Origin: an uncultured Coriobacteriaceae bacterium | GTDB lineage: Bacteria > Actinomycetota > Coriobacteriia > Coriobacteriales > Atopobiaceae | Length of the DNA stretch: 36,302 bases | Reading direction: 5' to 3' | Assembly (NCBI GenBank): GCA_902793465.1 | Contig: CADBDT010000024.1 | Span: 1 to 36,302 of the forward strand | Part shown: piece by piece, positions 27,170-35,636 of the stretch | Numbering within the stretch: the first letter of the stretch is position 1 | Layout: each line of letters starts with the position of its first letter | Notes under the pieces: generated by a model | The model's database searches: none | The model's input: only the letters and a program-made list of their open reading frames with translations | What the model was told of the DNA's origin: nothing | Position numbers and translations under genes: made by a program

Positions 27170-27244
27170 CTTGACTCCTTGATCGTTGGCGTAGTATCAC
27201 TCTAACCCAAAACGCTGGCTCACGCCCGCTCTAATTGTTTGCAA

Positions 27245-28474
27245 CTATCCCGACTTTTTGCGGTGCCGCCACACCGACTGGACGAGTCCCGCAGCCAAAA
27301 GCTGCGACATCATTGACGAGGAACCAAAGCTAATAAAAGGTAGCGGTATTCCTGTGATGGGCATAATTCCTATGCACATGCCCACGTTTTGCAAGAGCTG
27401 AAAAGTCCACATGGCCGCCACGCCCACACAAACCAGCTTGGCAAAGGGTGTGTCTACGCGCAAGGCAAGGCCAACGGTTGCAATAATCATCCAGCCAAAG
27501 AGGAAGAGCAGGAACACGGAACCCAAAAAGCCAAACTCCTCTGCCAAAAGGGCAAACACGAAGTCTGTGTGCGCCTCGGGCAAAAAGCCGCTGCCAGCCT
27601 GGCTCGCGTGCCCAATTCCCTTGCCAAAGAACCCACCCGAGCCAACGGCAATCTTTGCCTGCTGGAGGTTGTATCCGTTGCCCGCGGGATCGACCGAGGG
27701 GTCCACGAACACTATGAGTCGGTTAAGCTGATACTGCTTAAGGATGTGCGGCAATCCCTCCGTCATAGAGCTTGCCACGACGGCAAACGCCCCAACCACA
27801 ATAATTCCTACCGTAATGAGCACCCACCGAGCCTTGGCGCCGCCACAAATAATAATGGAGGCCCCAAGCACCAAAACGATAAGGCCCGTTCCTAGGTCGG
27901 GCTGGGTTAGGATGAGGACAAACGGGATGCACAGTATGCCACAGAGCTTTAGATAGTCCTTAAGCGTGTCGATCTTTCCGTTGTACGTGCCAACCACCGA
28001 TGCCATAAGCAGGATGGTAACTATCTTGGCAAACTCGGAAGGTTGAAACGTCATGCCAATAAACGGCACTTGAATCCATCCCGTCATGCCCTTGGCGTTA
28101 TAGCCCAAGCCCGGCACCGCGGGAAGCAGCATTAGCACAATGTCGAGCACGAGCAGGAACGTAAACTTATCTGCAAAGACGCTGTAGTCGTACTTCCACA
28201 TGGCAGCTGCCACAATAAGACCCAACACGATTCCAAGCAGATGGCGCAAAAAAGACGCCTCTGGAATAGTAAGAGAAGCAGACCAAATGACCAATGCCCC
28301 AAACAACACAAGCAGTGCGTTGGGAATGAGCTCCATAAGATATACCTTGCTCAAATAGCCGTTTCGCTGCAGCTTGGACGTGCCCATCTTGGAGAGGTTT
28401 ACCCCAAGACGCGCAAATACCAAATCAAAGAAGCTCTGGGGCTCGCTTTCCCGAATGCCTTGATCGCTAGCCAT
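27245..28474 (-). CDS. rodA: Rod shape-determining protein RodA (SEDS glycosyltransferase)
   Basis: 409 residues. SEDS family peptidoglycan polymerase of the elongasome working with PBP2. About ten membrane segments; QPSEFAKIVTILLMA and QPDLGTGLIVLVLGASII are hallmark loops, with YQLNRLIVFVDPSVDP and GIPLPFISFGSSSM near the end. Start ATG at 28474 with AGGGGG eight bases upstream; a GTG three codons earlier is too close to that site. It lies 12 bases after mrdA. Confidence 0.96.
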   Translation of the reverse strand: MASDQGIRESEPQSFFDLVFARLGVNLSKMGTSKLQRNGYLSKVYLMELIPNALLVLFGALVIWSASLTIPEASFLRHLLGIVLGLIVAAAMWKYDYSVFADKFTFLLVLDIVLMLLPAVPGLGYNAKGMTGWIQVPFIGMTFQPSEFAKIVTILLMASVVGTYNGKIDTLKDYLKLCGILCIPFVLILTQPDLGTGLIVLVLGASIIICGGAKARWVLITVGIIVVGAFAVVASSMTEGLPHILKQYQLNRLIVFVDPSVDPAGNGYNLQQAKIAVGSGGFFGKGIGHASQAGSGFLPEAHTDFVFALLAEEFGFLGSVFLLFLFGWMIIATVGLALRVDTPFAKLVCVGVAAMWTFQLLQNVGMCIGIMPITGIPLPFISFGSSSMMSQLLAAGLVQSVWRHRKKSG

Positions 28475-28486
28475 ACTAATCACCCC

Positions 28487-30529
28487 CTAGTCACCAATGG
28501 AGTCGATTCCTTCCATTGCGGGCACGATAGAGTCCGGGGCGTCGTATAGAGCGCCCAAGGCATCTCGGTTAACATACAGTGAGGAAGTAGATGCCCATGT
28601 TGCTTCCTCAATAGTCACAATAACAGCGTATTTTGCGTTGTCGGCAGGCGCGAAGGAAATAAACCACGCTGTTGGGTTGTGGCCAATTCGCTCTCCTGTT
28701 CCCGACTTTGCCGCAACGCTCACAGGAAGAGTCTCAAAGTGGCGTTTAATGTGTTCCGACTCTTCGGTAATTACGCCCTTGAGGCCTTCGATAACTATGT
28801 TCCTAAACTTCTCGTCCTCCACGACCTCACGCAGTATTTGCGGGTCGTAGTCTACCACCGAGCCGCTTCCTGTTCTTGTCCTCACGCTCTTGAGCACGTG
28901 TGGTCGCCACACCTTGCCTCCCGTTGCAAGTCCGGCATAAGCGCATCCCATCTGTATGGGCGTAACCAGCAAATCGCCCTGGCCAATTGCGAGGTTGGTA
29001 AAGTCGCCGCCCTTCCATTCGCGGTCTGTGTCCGCCGCGCTGGTGTAGTAGTTCCATTTCCATTCCGCGTCGGGTATGCGACCCACGCTTTCCCCTGGCA
29101 AGTCGATGCCCGTGAGCTCACCCAGCCCCCACTCCTTGAGCTTTGCCTGGAGCGCCTCGGGGTTCTTTGACTCGTAGAATCCCTTGCCTATTTCGTAGAA
29201 TACGGTGTCGCAGGAATAGATAATGCCCGTGCGGAGGTTCATGTGACCGTGACCCTTATGCTCCCAACAGTACTGGCCCGATCCCTCGCCAAACCCGGTC
29301 CACCATCCAGTGCAGTCGTACTCGCTCTTGTCGTTTGCAATCCCATTGTCGAGTGCCGCGATGGTGGTAAAGGGTTTGATGGTAGAAGCGGAGGGATACT
29401 GTCCCGAGATCGCGCGGTTCATTAGTGGGTTGTCGCTCTGCTCGGACTGCAGGGCGCTCCAGTCGTCGTTGGAAATACCGCCCACAAAAATGTTTGGAGA
29501 GTAGGTGGGGCAGCTTGCCATTGCCAAGATCTCGCCGTTGGTAACGTCCATAACAATGGCAGAGCCCGCCCTGCACTTCTTGGAAACCGAGGAACGGATC
29601 CTGTTTATGATGTCTGCAAGCGAGTCCTCAACGGCTTGTTGGAGAGGTGCGTCTATGGTAAGCACGATGTCTGAGCCACTTTGCGGCTCGACCGAGGTGG
29701 AGTATTCGAGCACGGTTCCGCTTGCGTCAACGTGTACGCTTTGCTCTCCCCTAATGCCCTGCAGCACGTTTTCGTACTGGAACTCGACGCCTGCCTGTCC
29801 CACGGTGTCGCCCGTCTCGTACACTATTGCGCCCTCGTCCTCGGACTTTGCGCTTTCCTCAAGCTGCTCGCGCGTAACCGTGCCAGTGTAGCCCACAACA
29901 TGGGCGGCCAACTTGCCATAGGGATACGAGCGTGCACTGCGCTCCTGCACCGTTATGCCTTCGAACAAGTAAGGGTGCTCGCCAATGTAGGCCACCACGC
30001 GACGGGACACGTCGGACGCAACCGTTCGGTCCGACTGGGCTCCCTCGCTTTGGTCCTGTATCTTTCTGCGAACTGCCGCGGCGGGCATGCCAATAAGGTT
30101 TCCGAGCAGCTGCACCTCTATGGCATTGTCTGCTACCTCGGGCTTAGATATTACGGTGAGACTCGGGCGGTTTCCCACAATCTCGTTGCCGCTCCTGTCC
30201 AGTATTCTCCCGCGTGGTGCGGCCAGCGATATGGTACGGGTCCTATTGGACTCCGCCTGCGTTGTGTACTCGTCCTTAGACACGAGCTGCATAGACCACA
30301 GCCGCGCAAAGAGGACCGTAATAACAGAAAGCGAAGCAAGGCCAAGGCCAATGAGCCGCGAACGAATTGTCCTTTCGGCAGACGCGTCGTTTCCACCCGA
30401 GGCTCGCGGTGCCTGGCCGCCTATGTCAAACTGGAGCTTCTCGTCTCCGCGGTTGTAGAACACATAGAGCCCCGCCAAGGCAAGCAAAAGGATTACCAGC
30501 AGAATTATGATTATGGTAGAAAGGCTCAT
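28487..30529 (-). CDS. mrdA: Penicillin-binding protein 2 (elongasome transpeptidase)
   Basis: 680 residues. Cross-links lateral-wall peptidoglycan and activates RodA. After a dimerisation region (LAAPRGRILDRSGNEIVGNRPS) the transpeptidase domain has SxxK = STIK (Ser382, Lys385), a second motif SCD (Ser439) and KSGTGE (Lys608). Two hydrophobic N-terminal stretches (about 5-25 and 58-80) precede it where a single anchor is common in PBP2. Nine bases separate it from mreD and 12 from rodA. Confidence 0.95.
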   Translation of the reverse strand: MSLSTIIIILLVILLLALAGLYVFYNRGDEKLQFDIGGQAPRASGGNDASAERTIRSRLIGLGLASLSVITVLFARLWSMQLVSKDEYTTQAESNRTRTISLAAPRGRILDRSGNEIVGNRPSLTVISKPEVADNAIEVQLLGNLIGMPAAAVRRKIQDQSEGAQSDRTVASDVSRRVVAYIGEHPYLFEGITVQERSARSYPYGKLAAHVVGYTGTVTREQLEESAKSEDEGAIVYETGDTVGQAGVEFQYENVLQGIRGEQSVHVDASGTVLEYSTSVEPQSGSDIVLTIDAPLQQAVEDSLADIINRIRSSVSKKCRAGSAIVMDVTNGEILAMASCPTYSPNIFVGGISNDDWSALQSEQSDNPLMNRAISGQYPSASTIKPFTTIAALDNGIANDKSEYDCTGWWTGFGEGSGQYCWEHKGHGHMNLRTGIIYSCDTVFYEIGKGFYESKNPEALQAKLKEWGLGELTGIDLPGESVGRIPDAEWKWNYYTSAADTDREWKGGDFTNLAIGQGDLLVTPIQMGCAYAGLATGGKVWRPHVLKSVRTRTGSGSVVDYDPQILREVVEDEKFRNIVIEGLKGVITEESEHIKRHFETLPVSVAAKSGTGERIGHNPTAWFISFAPADNAKYAVIVTIEEATWASTSSLYVNRDALGALYDAPDSIVPAMEGIDSIGD

Positions 30530-30538
30530 GGCCGCCGC

Positions 30539-31111
30539 CTAGAGGTTCCTGGTATCGTAGTGGCTCTCGCGCAGGCTCGCCGCCTTACCCGCATGCTTGC
30601 CTCGTCCCAGGGCCACGCCTCGCATCTTAAAGTAGGCAAACGGCACGAACCCAATAAACGTCATGGCAAAAGTGGGCAGTATGCGCAGCAATATAACGTC
30701 GCCAAGAGTTGCGGCATCGCCAAAGAACAACGCGCACAGGTGATATACCGAAATCACTGCGAGCGAAGCTATGCCAAAGGCGGAAAAGGAAGAAACAGGT
30801 CCGTCAGAAAAGCGATTGCGCCCTTCCCTGCCCAACACGTACGCAAATATAGTAAGAAGACCCGACATAAGTCCAACTGGGCCTGTGGATAGCAGGTCAA
30901 ACACGAGTCCGGCAAAGAATCCCGAAAGCACAGCAGACTTTCCGCCAACCTCAAGCGCGCAGACGCCAGCGTACACTATTGCAAAGTTTATTCTCCCGTT
31001 GCCCATGCCAATATTGGGAGAGACCATAACCTGCAAAAGAAGGCACACTACCATGAGCACCACGCTTCCACGACGACTCTTGTTGGTGTCCTTTATCTGC
31101 ACTGCTATCAC
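30539..31111 (-). CDS. mreD: Rod shape-determining protein MreD
   Basis: 190 residues with about five membrane segments. GGKSAVLSGFFAGLVFDLLS is the typical MreD signature. It links MreC/MreB to the PBP2-RodA pair. Its start overlaps the mreC end by four bases, and mrdA follows nine bases later. The basic C-terminal tail is cytoplasmic. Confidence 0.9.
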   Translation of the reverse strand: MIAVQIKDTNKSRRGSVVLMVVCLLLQVMVSPNIGMGNGRINFAIVYAGVCALEVGGKSAVLSGFFAGLVFDLLSTGPVGLMSGLLTIFAYVLGREGRNRFSDGPVSSFSAFGIASLAVISVYHLCALFFGDAATLGDVILLRILPTFAMTFIGFVPFAYFKMRGVALGRGKHAGKAASLRESHYDTRNL

Positions 31112-32310
31112 TCCCTCCCCGATACGCTATGCGGCGATACGAAGCCACCTGCACTATCTTTGTCCGTGGAACTGCTTGTGCTGTTTGTGCTGCTCTGCGA
31201 GTCGCGGTTCTGCGTACTTGAGCTAGAGGCGCCCGTGGTCGATTCCTGCGAGCTGCCTGACGAGGAACTTGTTTGGTCTTCGTCAGAGGTTTCGCCGTTA
31301 GTTTCTTGTGTCTCGTCGGTGTTTTCCTGCCCCTCACGAATGCTGCTTCCAGATTCCACCTTCTGGCCAGACGCAGCGTCAAGATCGCCCTTGTCCGCCT
31401 CCTCTATGTCTGCGGCAGTGGCCTCCTGCTCCTCTGTGAGCGAGGTTACCACCAAAACCTCCTCAAGGTTTCTTACCTGCGAATACGGCTCGATCACAAT
31501 GCTGTAGTAGGTCGATCCGGGAGAGCTTTCGACGCTCACAATTTTTCCTAGCGGCATCCCCTTGGGAAATACGCCTCCCAAGCCGCTCGTAACCACAATG
31601 TCTCCAACGTCAACCGTCTGGTCGGTACGAATAAACGAGAGATGCAGCGTGCCGTCTGGCGAACCGGTAACCATGCCCTGTGCCCTGCTCTTTTGGATCA
31701 TTGCAGACACAGACGATCCTTCATCCGAAAGCAGCCTTACTACGGATGTGTTTGGCGCACAAGAGATTACTTGGCCAACCGCACCGTTGCCGTCCATAAC
31801 AGGCATGCCAACCCTTACACCCGAGCCACTCCCCTTGTCTATTGTTACCGAGGAGGTCCACGAGTCTGTTGATCCCGCTATTACACGCGCGGCAAGCGAC
31901 TGCAGGTTATAGGTGTTGCGTAGGTCAAGCAGGCTCTGCAGGTTTTTGGCATTTATTTCTGCTTCCTCTAGCTCGACGTTGCGAGCAGCAAGGCGCTCGT
32001 TCTCTTCCTGCAGCTCCGAAAGGGTCTTTTGGTCGGCAGTAAGGTTCCTAAACACGTTTGTGAACCCCGTAAAGGGAGCCATTATGGTAGAGCCCGCAAT
32101 CCGAAGAGGCGATACTATGGTCTGAGCGACCATTTGCGCGGGCGCAAAAATGCCCGCATCTCCTTTGCCGCCACTAAGCGTAAACACAACTAGCGAAACG
32201 CCAACCAGAATGGCAGCTAGAACACCGCCATTACTGTTGGCCTCCGCACGCTTAAGTTTTGAAGCCGGCGACCGTCCTCGGTTGCTCGGCATGGACGGCA
32301 TCTTGGGCAT
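31108..32310 (-). CDS. mreC: Rod shape-determining protein MreC with long Ser-rich tail
   Basis: 400 residues. A basic N-tail and one membrane segment (about 29-46) are followed by a coiled coil (about 90-125; LSELQEENERLAARNVELEEA) and the beta-barrel domain (VIAGSTDSWTSSVTIDKG, RLLSDEGSSVSAMI, VVTSGLGGVFPKGMPLGKIV). The last 110 or so residues are low-complexity Ser/Thr/Glu/Asp sequence, well beyond the usual MreC length of about 280-300. It lies 12 bases after mreB. Confidence 0.94.
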   Translation of the reverse strand: MPKMPSMPSNRGRSPASKLKRAEANSNGGVLAAILVGVSLVVFTLSGGKGDAGIFAPAQMVAQTIVSPLRIAGSTIMAPFTGFTNVFRNLTADQKTLSELQEENERLAARNVELEEAEINAKNLQSLLDLRNTYNLQSLAARVIAGSTDSWTSSVTIDKGSGSGVRVGMPVMDGNGAVGQVISCAPNTSVVRLLSDEGSSVSAMIQKSRAQGMVTGSPDGTLHLSFIRTDQTVDVGDIVVTSGLGGVFPKGMPLGKIVSVESSPGSTYYSIVIEPYSQVRNLEEVLVVTSLTEEQEATAADIEEADKGDLDAASGQKVESGSSIREGQENTDETQETNGETSDEDQTSSSSGSSQESTTGASSSSTQNRDSQSSTNSTSSSTDKDSAGGFVSPHSVSGRE

Positions 32311-32322
32311 GTAATCAGACTC

Positions 32323-33366
32323 CTACAGGCCCGCGCTCTGCACGAAGCCTCCCGAAAGTGCGTTGGCCTCGAGCACGCGAGCGCATCCGTTGACCACGTT
32401 TTCCAATGCGGTGGGACTCACGTTAACGGGCACACCCGTCTCCTCGCGAAGTCGCTGGTCGAGCCCACGCAGGTAGGCACCGCCGCCAGTAAGAAGGATG
32501 CCGTAATACATAAGGTCGCTCGCTAGGTCGGGCGGCGTTGCGTCTAGGGCGTCCTTTACGGCCTTCGTTACCTCGTCCAAGGGCTTGTCCAGCGCCCTAC
32601 GTATCTCTTCGCTCTCAATACGCACCGTCTTTGGCATTCCGCTCATTACGTCACGGCCGTTTACCTCTACGTCCAGCTCCTCAAAGAGCGGTGCCGCAGA
32701 ACCGACCTTTATCTTAATGTCCTCGGCGGTACGTTCGCCAATCGAGAGCTTGTATACGTCACGTACGTGTTCCAGAATCGTTTGGTCAAACTCGTCGCCA
32801 GCCGTTCGTATGGACTTGGAGACCACTATTCCACCCATGGCAATTACCGCTACCTCGGTTGTGCCGCCACCTATGTCCACCACCATGGAGCCAGTGGGAT
32901 CCTCGATCGGAAGGTCGGCTCCGATGGCGGCGGCCATTGGCTCCTCAATAAGAAACGCCTGGCGCGCCCCAGCCTGGATGGTAGCTTCGAACACCGCACG
33001 CTTTTCCACCGACGTAACGCCCGATGGAACGCACACGACCACACGAGGTCGTGGCGTCCACGGATACTGCTGGTCGCGCGACTTCTCTATAAAGTAGCGA
33101 AGCATGACTTCGGTAACGTCGAAGTCTGCAATTACGCCGTCCTTAAGCGGGCGCTCGGCAATAATCGAGCCGGGAGTACGTCCTATCATGCGTTTGGCAT
33201 CGGCGCCAACGGCAAGCACACGGTCTTCGGCCTTGTCTATTGCAACAACCGAAGGCTCGTTAAGGACGATTCCCCTGCCGCGCGCAGATACGAGCGTATT
33301 TGCGGTGCCCAAGTCAATGGCAAGGTCTCCGCCATATTCGCTAAACAGTGAATCAAAGAACGCCAT
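32323..33366 (-). CDS. mreB: Rod shape-determining protein MreB
   Basis: 347 residues, normal length. Actin-fold ATPase forming membrane-bound filaments that guide wall synthesis. DLAIDLGTANTLV (phosphate 1), VVDIGGGTTEVAVIAMGG (phosphate 2), and GILLTGGGAYLRGL are the nucleotide-binding loops. ATG at 33366 chosen, with a weak GGA-rich ribosome site; a TTG three codons earlier is less likely. First member of the mreBCD set. Confidence 0.97.
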   Translation of the reverse strand: MAFFDSLFSEYGGDLAIDLGTANTLVSARGRGIVLNEPSVVAIDKAEDRVLAVGADAKRMIGRTPGSIIAERPLKDGVIADFDVTEVMLRYFIEKSRDQQYPWTPRPRVVVCVPSGVTSVEKRAVFEATIQAGARQAFLIEEPMAAAIGADLPIEDPTGSMVVDIGGGTTEVAVIAMGGIVVSKSIRTAGDEFDQTILEHVRDVYKLSIGERTAEDIKIKVGSAAPLFEELDVEVNGRDVMSGMPKTVRIESEEIRRALDKPLDEVTKAVKDALDATPPDLASDLMYYGILLTGGGAYLRGLDQRLREETGVPVNVSPTALENVVNGCARVLEANALSGGFVQSAGL

Positions 33367-33414
33367 TTCTTCCAATCCTTCAAATAGTGGTGCGTGCGGA
33401 AGATTCTGTTTGTA

Positions 33415-34848
33415 CTACTCCGATGCTACTTCGCCCTCGGTCGTAACGGTGTCGTCACTCGCTGGCTGGGCATTTTCGGTATTGTTTTGATCCGTTTGGG
33501 CCTCGGTCTGTTGCGTGGAGTCCTGCTTGGTCTCCTGCTTTGCTTGCGTGCTACCGTTGGCAGCAACTGCGTTGGCATCGGCTGCAACAAATGCGGGCAC
33601 AAACTCCGATATCTTCCAACCAAGGCCGTCGCGCACGAGCTTGACGTCGTAGCTACGCTCGCCGCCAGCCGCAAGCTTTGCGGACACGCTTACCTTGGAG
33701 TTGTTCATAGAGCGCTCGACTCCGGTTATGGATACTGTTGCGTCCTTGGGTATAAGAACCTCAATCTGCTTGCGGTTTTCGTCGTTAAGGGAATTGGCAA
33801 GGTACTGACCCAGGTCGTCGCCCTTGGTACGCGCCTCAAAGACGCTCTGAACAACGCTCTCTTGCATTGGCCAACCAAATCCCTGGTAGTAGGCAAATCC
33901 ACCAGCAGCGGCCAGGAGCAGGAGAATTATTAGAATAACGATTACGACCTTGCCGCCGCGACCCTTGCGCGACTTGCGGTCGCCGTCCACGATCTCTTCC
34001 TCGCTAATGGAGAAGAATCCCGTGTCCTCGGGGCTGGGCATGAGGTTGCCAGAGGTCTCGCCGGTGGGATCGAGCGGATCTACCGGATACTGCCCGTAGC
34101 CAGCAGCGGCAAGGAAGTCGTCCGTATCCGAGACCTTGCGCTCCCCGGCACGGGCAGCCACAGCATTGCGTGCCGCATCAAAGGAGGCCTGTGCCTCGGG
34201 AGAAAGCTTAAACGTGCCATCTGCAAGCGCGTGCTCAAACGCATCCACTGCCTCACTCATGCGGTTGGTCGCAACATATGCCAGCGCGAGGTCGCAGTAA
34301 ATGGCATTTTGCACCTTAGCGTCGGATGAAAAGTCCAGAGCTGTGCGATACGATTCGACCGCATCCGCAGGCCTACCGAGCTCCATAAAGCATCCGCCAA
34401 GCTTGCGAAGAGAAGTGCTCGGGTCGGGGTTGGACTCGTCGATGGCCGCATTACGGTAGGCTATGCCGGCATTGCGGGTGTCGCCAAGCGCGCGGTACGC
34501 GCCGCCAAGGGCCAAATATGCCTTGTACGGCGTGCGGTAGGACTTGTCCTGCGTTGCCGCAACAAGAGACTCCACTGCCTCGTTGAGCCTGCCGCACGCA
34601 ATGAGCGCGCGACCGCGGTTCGTGCACAGAGCACCCACCATTCCATAGGAAGGATCTGCGAGGGCGTCCTTGTATGCATCTGCAGCCTCTGCAAAGCGGC
34701 TCATCTGCATGAGCGCATTGCCCCTTAGATGGTCGAGTTTGCCCTGTACCTCTCCCGGATCCTTTGCCTGCTGGAAGTAAGATGCGGCCGAGGCCCAGTC
34801 GCCCGCCTGATATGCTGCGTAGCCGGATTCAAAATACTGCTGGTTCAC
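33415..34848 (-). CDS. TPR-repeat single-pass membrane protein
   Basis: 477 residues. Residues about 1-235 contain several tetratricopeptide repeats (YAAYQAGDWASAASYFQQA, NRGRALIACGRLNEAVESL, YLALGGAYRALGDTRNAGIAY, DLALAYVATNRMSEAVDAF). A linker is followed by a strongly hydrophobic segment (about 300-322, after KSRKGRGGK) and an extracytoplasmic domain of about 120 residues (VERSMNNSKVSVSAKLAAGG), then a Gln/Thr/Asn/Glu tail. The TPRs would be cytoplasmic. GTG start with GAGGAG upstream. Its place between a cyclophilin and mreB suggests a scaffold for wall synthesis, not shown. Confidence 0.85.
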   Translation of the reverse strand: MNQQYFESGYAAYQAGDWASAASYFQQAKDPGEVQGKLDHLRGNALMQMSRFAEAADAYKDALADPSYGMVGALCTNRGRALIACGRLNEAVESLVAATQDKSYRTPYKAYLALGGAYRALGDTRNAGIAYRNAAIDESNPDPSTSLRKLGGCFMELGRPADAVESYRTALDFSSDAKVQNAIYCDLALAYVATNRMSEAVDAFEHALADGTFKLSPEAQASFDAARNAVAARAGERKVSDTDDFLAAAGYGQYPVDPLDPTGETSGNLMPSPEDTGFFSISEEEIVDGDRKSRKGRGGKVVIVILIILLLLAAAGGFAYYQGFGWPMQESVVQSVFEARTKGDDLGQYLANSLNDENRKQIEVLIPKDATVSITGVERSMNNSKVSVSAKLAAGGERSYDVKLVRDGLGWKISEFVPAFVAADANAVAANGSTQAKQETKQDSTQQTEAQTDQNNTENAQPASDDTVTTEGEVASE

Positions 34849-34870
34849 AATAGCTCCTCGATATCTCTAA

Positions 34871-35422
34871 CTAGTTGATCTCGTGCTCTATGGTAACGGC
34901 TTCCAGCACGTCTCCCGCGCGCAGCGCCGCTATAACATCCATGCCCTCAAGGGTATTGCCAAATACGGTATATCCACTGTCAAGGCCATGCTGTGGGCCA
35001 AGGCAGAAGTAGAATTGCGATCCCGCAGAATTGGGATCCTGCGAGCGCGCCATAGCCAACGCGCCGTCTACATGGCTGTTGTTCGGGTTTGTCGTAAACT
35101 CCTCGCGAATGCAATAGCCAGGACCGCCCGTTCCAGGCATTCCCTTGGGTCCAGGAATTCCGGCTGCAACGTCGTTAGGCGTCATGTCGCGCGTGTTGGG
35201 GTCTCCCCCCTGAATAACAAAGCCCGGTACGTAACGATGAAACTTGGTACCGTCGTAGAAACCAGAACTTGCAAGCTCGCAGAAGTTGCCCACATGTATG
35301 GGCGCCCCCGCGCCATCAAGCCGAACGCGAACAGTGCCGCGCGAGGTCCTAAGAACGGCAACCTCGTCACCAACGACATCATACTCGGGAACATGAAGCT
35401 GCTTCCTGCTAAAGAGCCCCAT
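34871..35422 (-). CDS. Cyclophilin-type peptidyl-prolyl cis-trans isomerase
   Basis: 183 residues. Catalyses proline isomerisation during folding. FHRYVPGFVIQGGDPNTRD, EEFTTNPNNSHVDGALAMAR and SAGSQFYFCLGPQHGLD are the catalytic segments, with Arg in FHR, Gln in IQGGD and the following Phe/His as expected. No signal peptide or lipobox, so it is probably cytoplasmic. GGAGG lies just before the ATG. First gene of the run leading into mreB. Confidence 0.95.
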   Translation of the reverse strand: MGLFSRKQLHVPEYDVVGDEVAVLRTSRGTVRVRLDGAGAPIHVGNFCELASSGFYDGTKFHRYVPGFVIQGGDPNTRDMTPNDVAAGIPGPKGMPGTGGPGYCIREEFTTNPNNSHVDGALAMARSQDPNSAGSQFYFCLGPQHGLDSGYTVFGNTLEGMDVIAALRAGDVLEAVTIEHEIN

Positions 35423-35459
35423 AGCGTCCTCCGTAACGTAAAGACAATACGACGAATTG

Positions 35460-35484
35460 ATTTTAACAGTAGAGCGTGCGTTTC
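35460..35484 (-). promoter_or_regulatory. Candidate promoter for the cyclophilin-TPR-mre run
   Basis: Minus strand TGTGAA and TAAAAT (35465-35460) are about 16-17 bases apart. The match to consensus is modest and the region is otherwise AT-rich. Confidence 0.35.
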
Positions 35485-35547
35485 ACACTCATCTCACACG
35501 ACTAATCTTGTCATTTTTCTATGCTTGTTGCTTATTGCGCCCGCGCG

Positions 35548-35620
35548 GCGCCCCCGCAGGCCCCGATTCTACCGGATGTCAGCGCCTGCGAGGCGCAAGC
35601 CAGAGAGTCGGCGGGGGCGC
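35548..35620. repeat. Nested inverted repeat between the partial gene and the cyclophilin
   Basis: Outer stem GCGCCCCCGC/GCGGGGGCGC (35548-35557, 35611-35620) encloses an inner GCGCCT-GCG-AGGCGC hairpin (35582-35596). It starts 16 bases after the stop codon of the partial gene, so termination is possible, but there is no T-run. Confidence 0.55.
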
Positions 35621-35636
35621 ATGGAATTCGCGGCGG

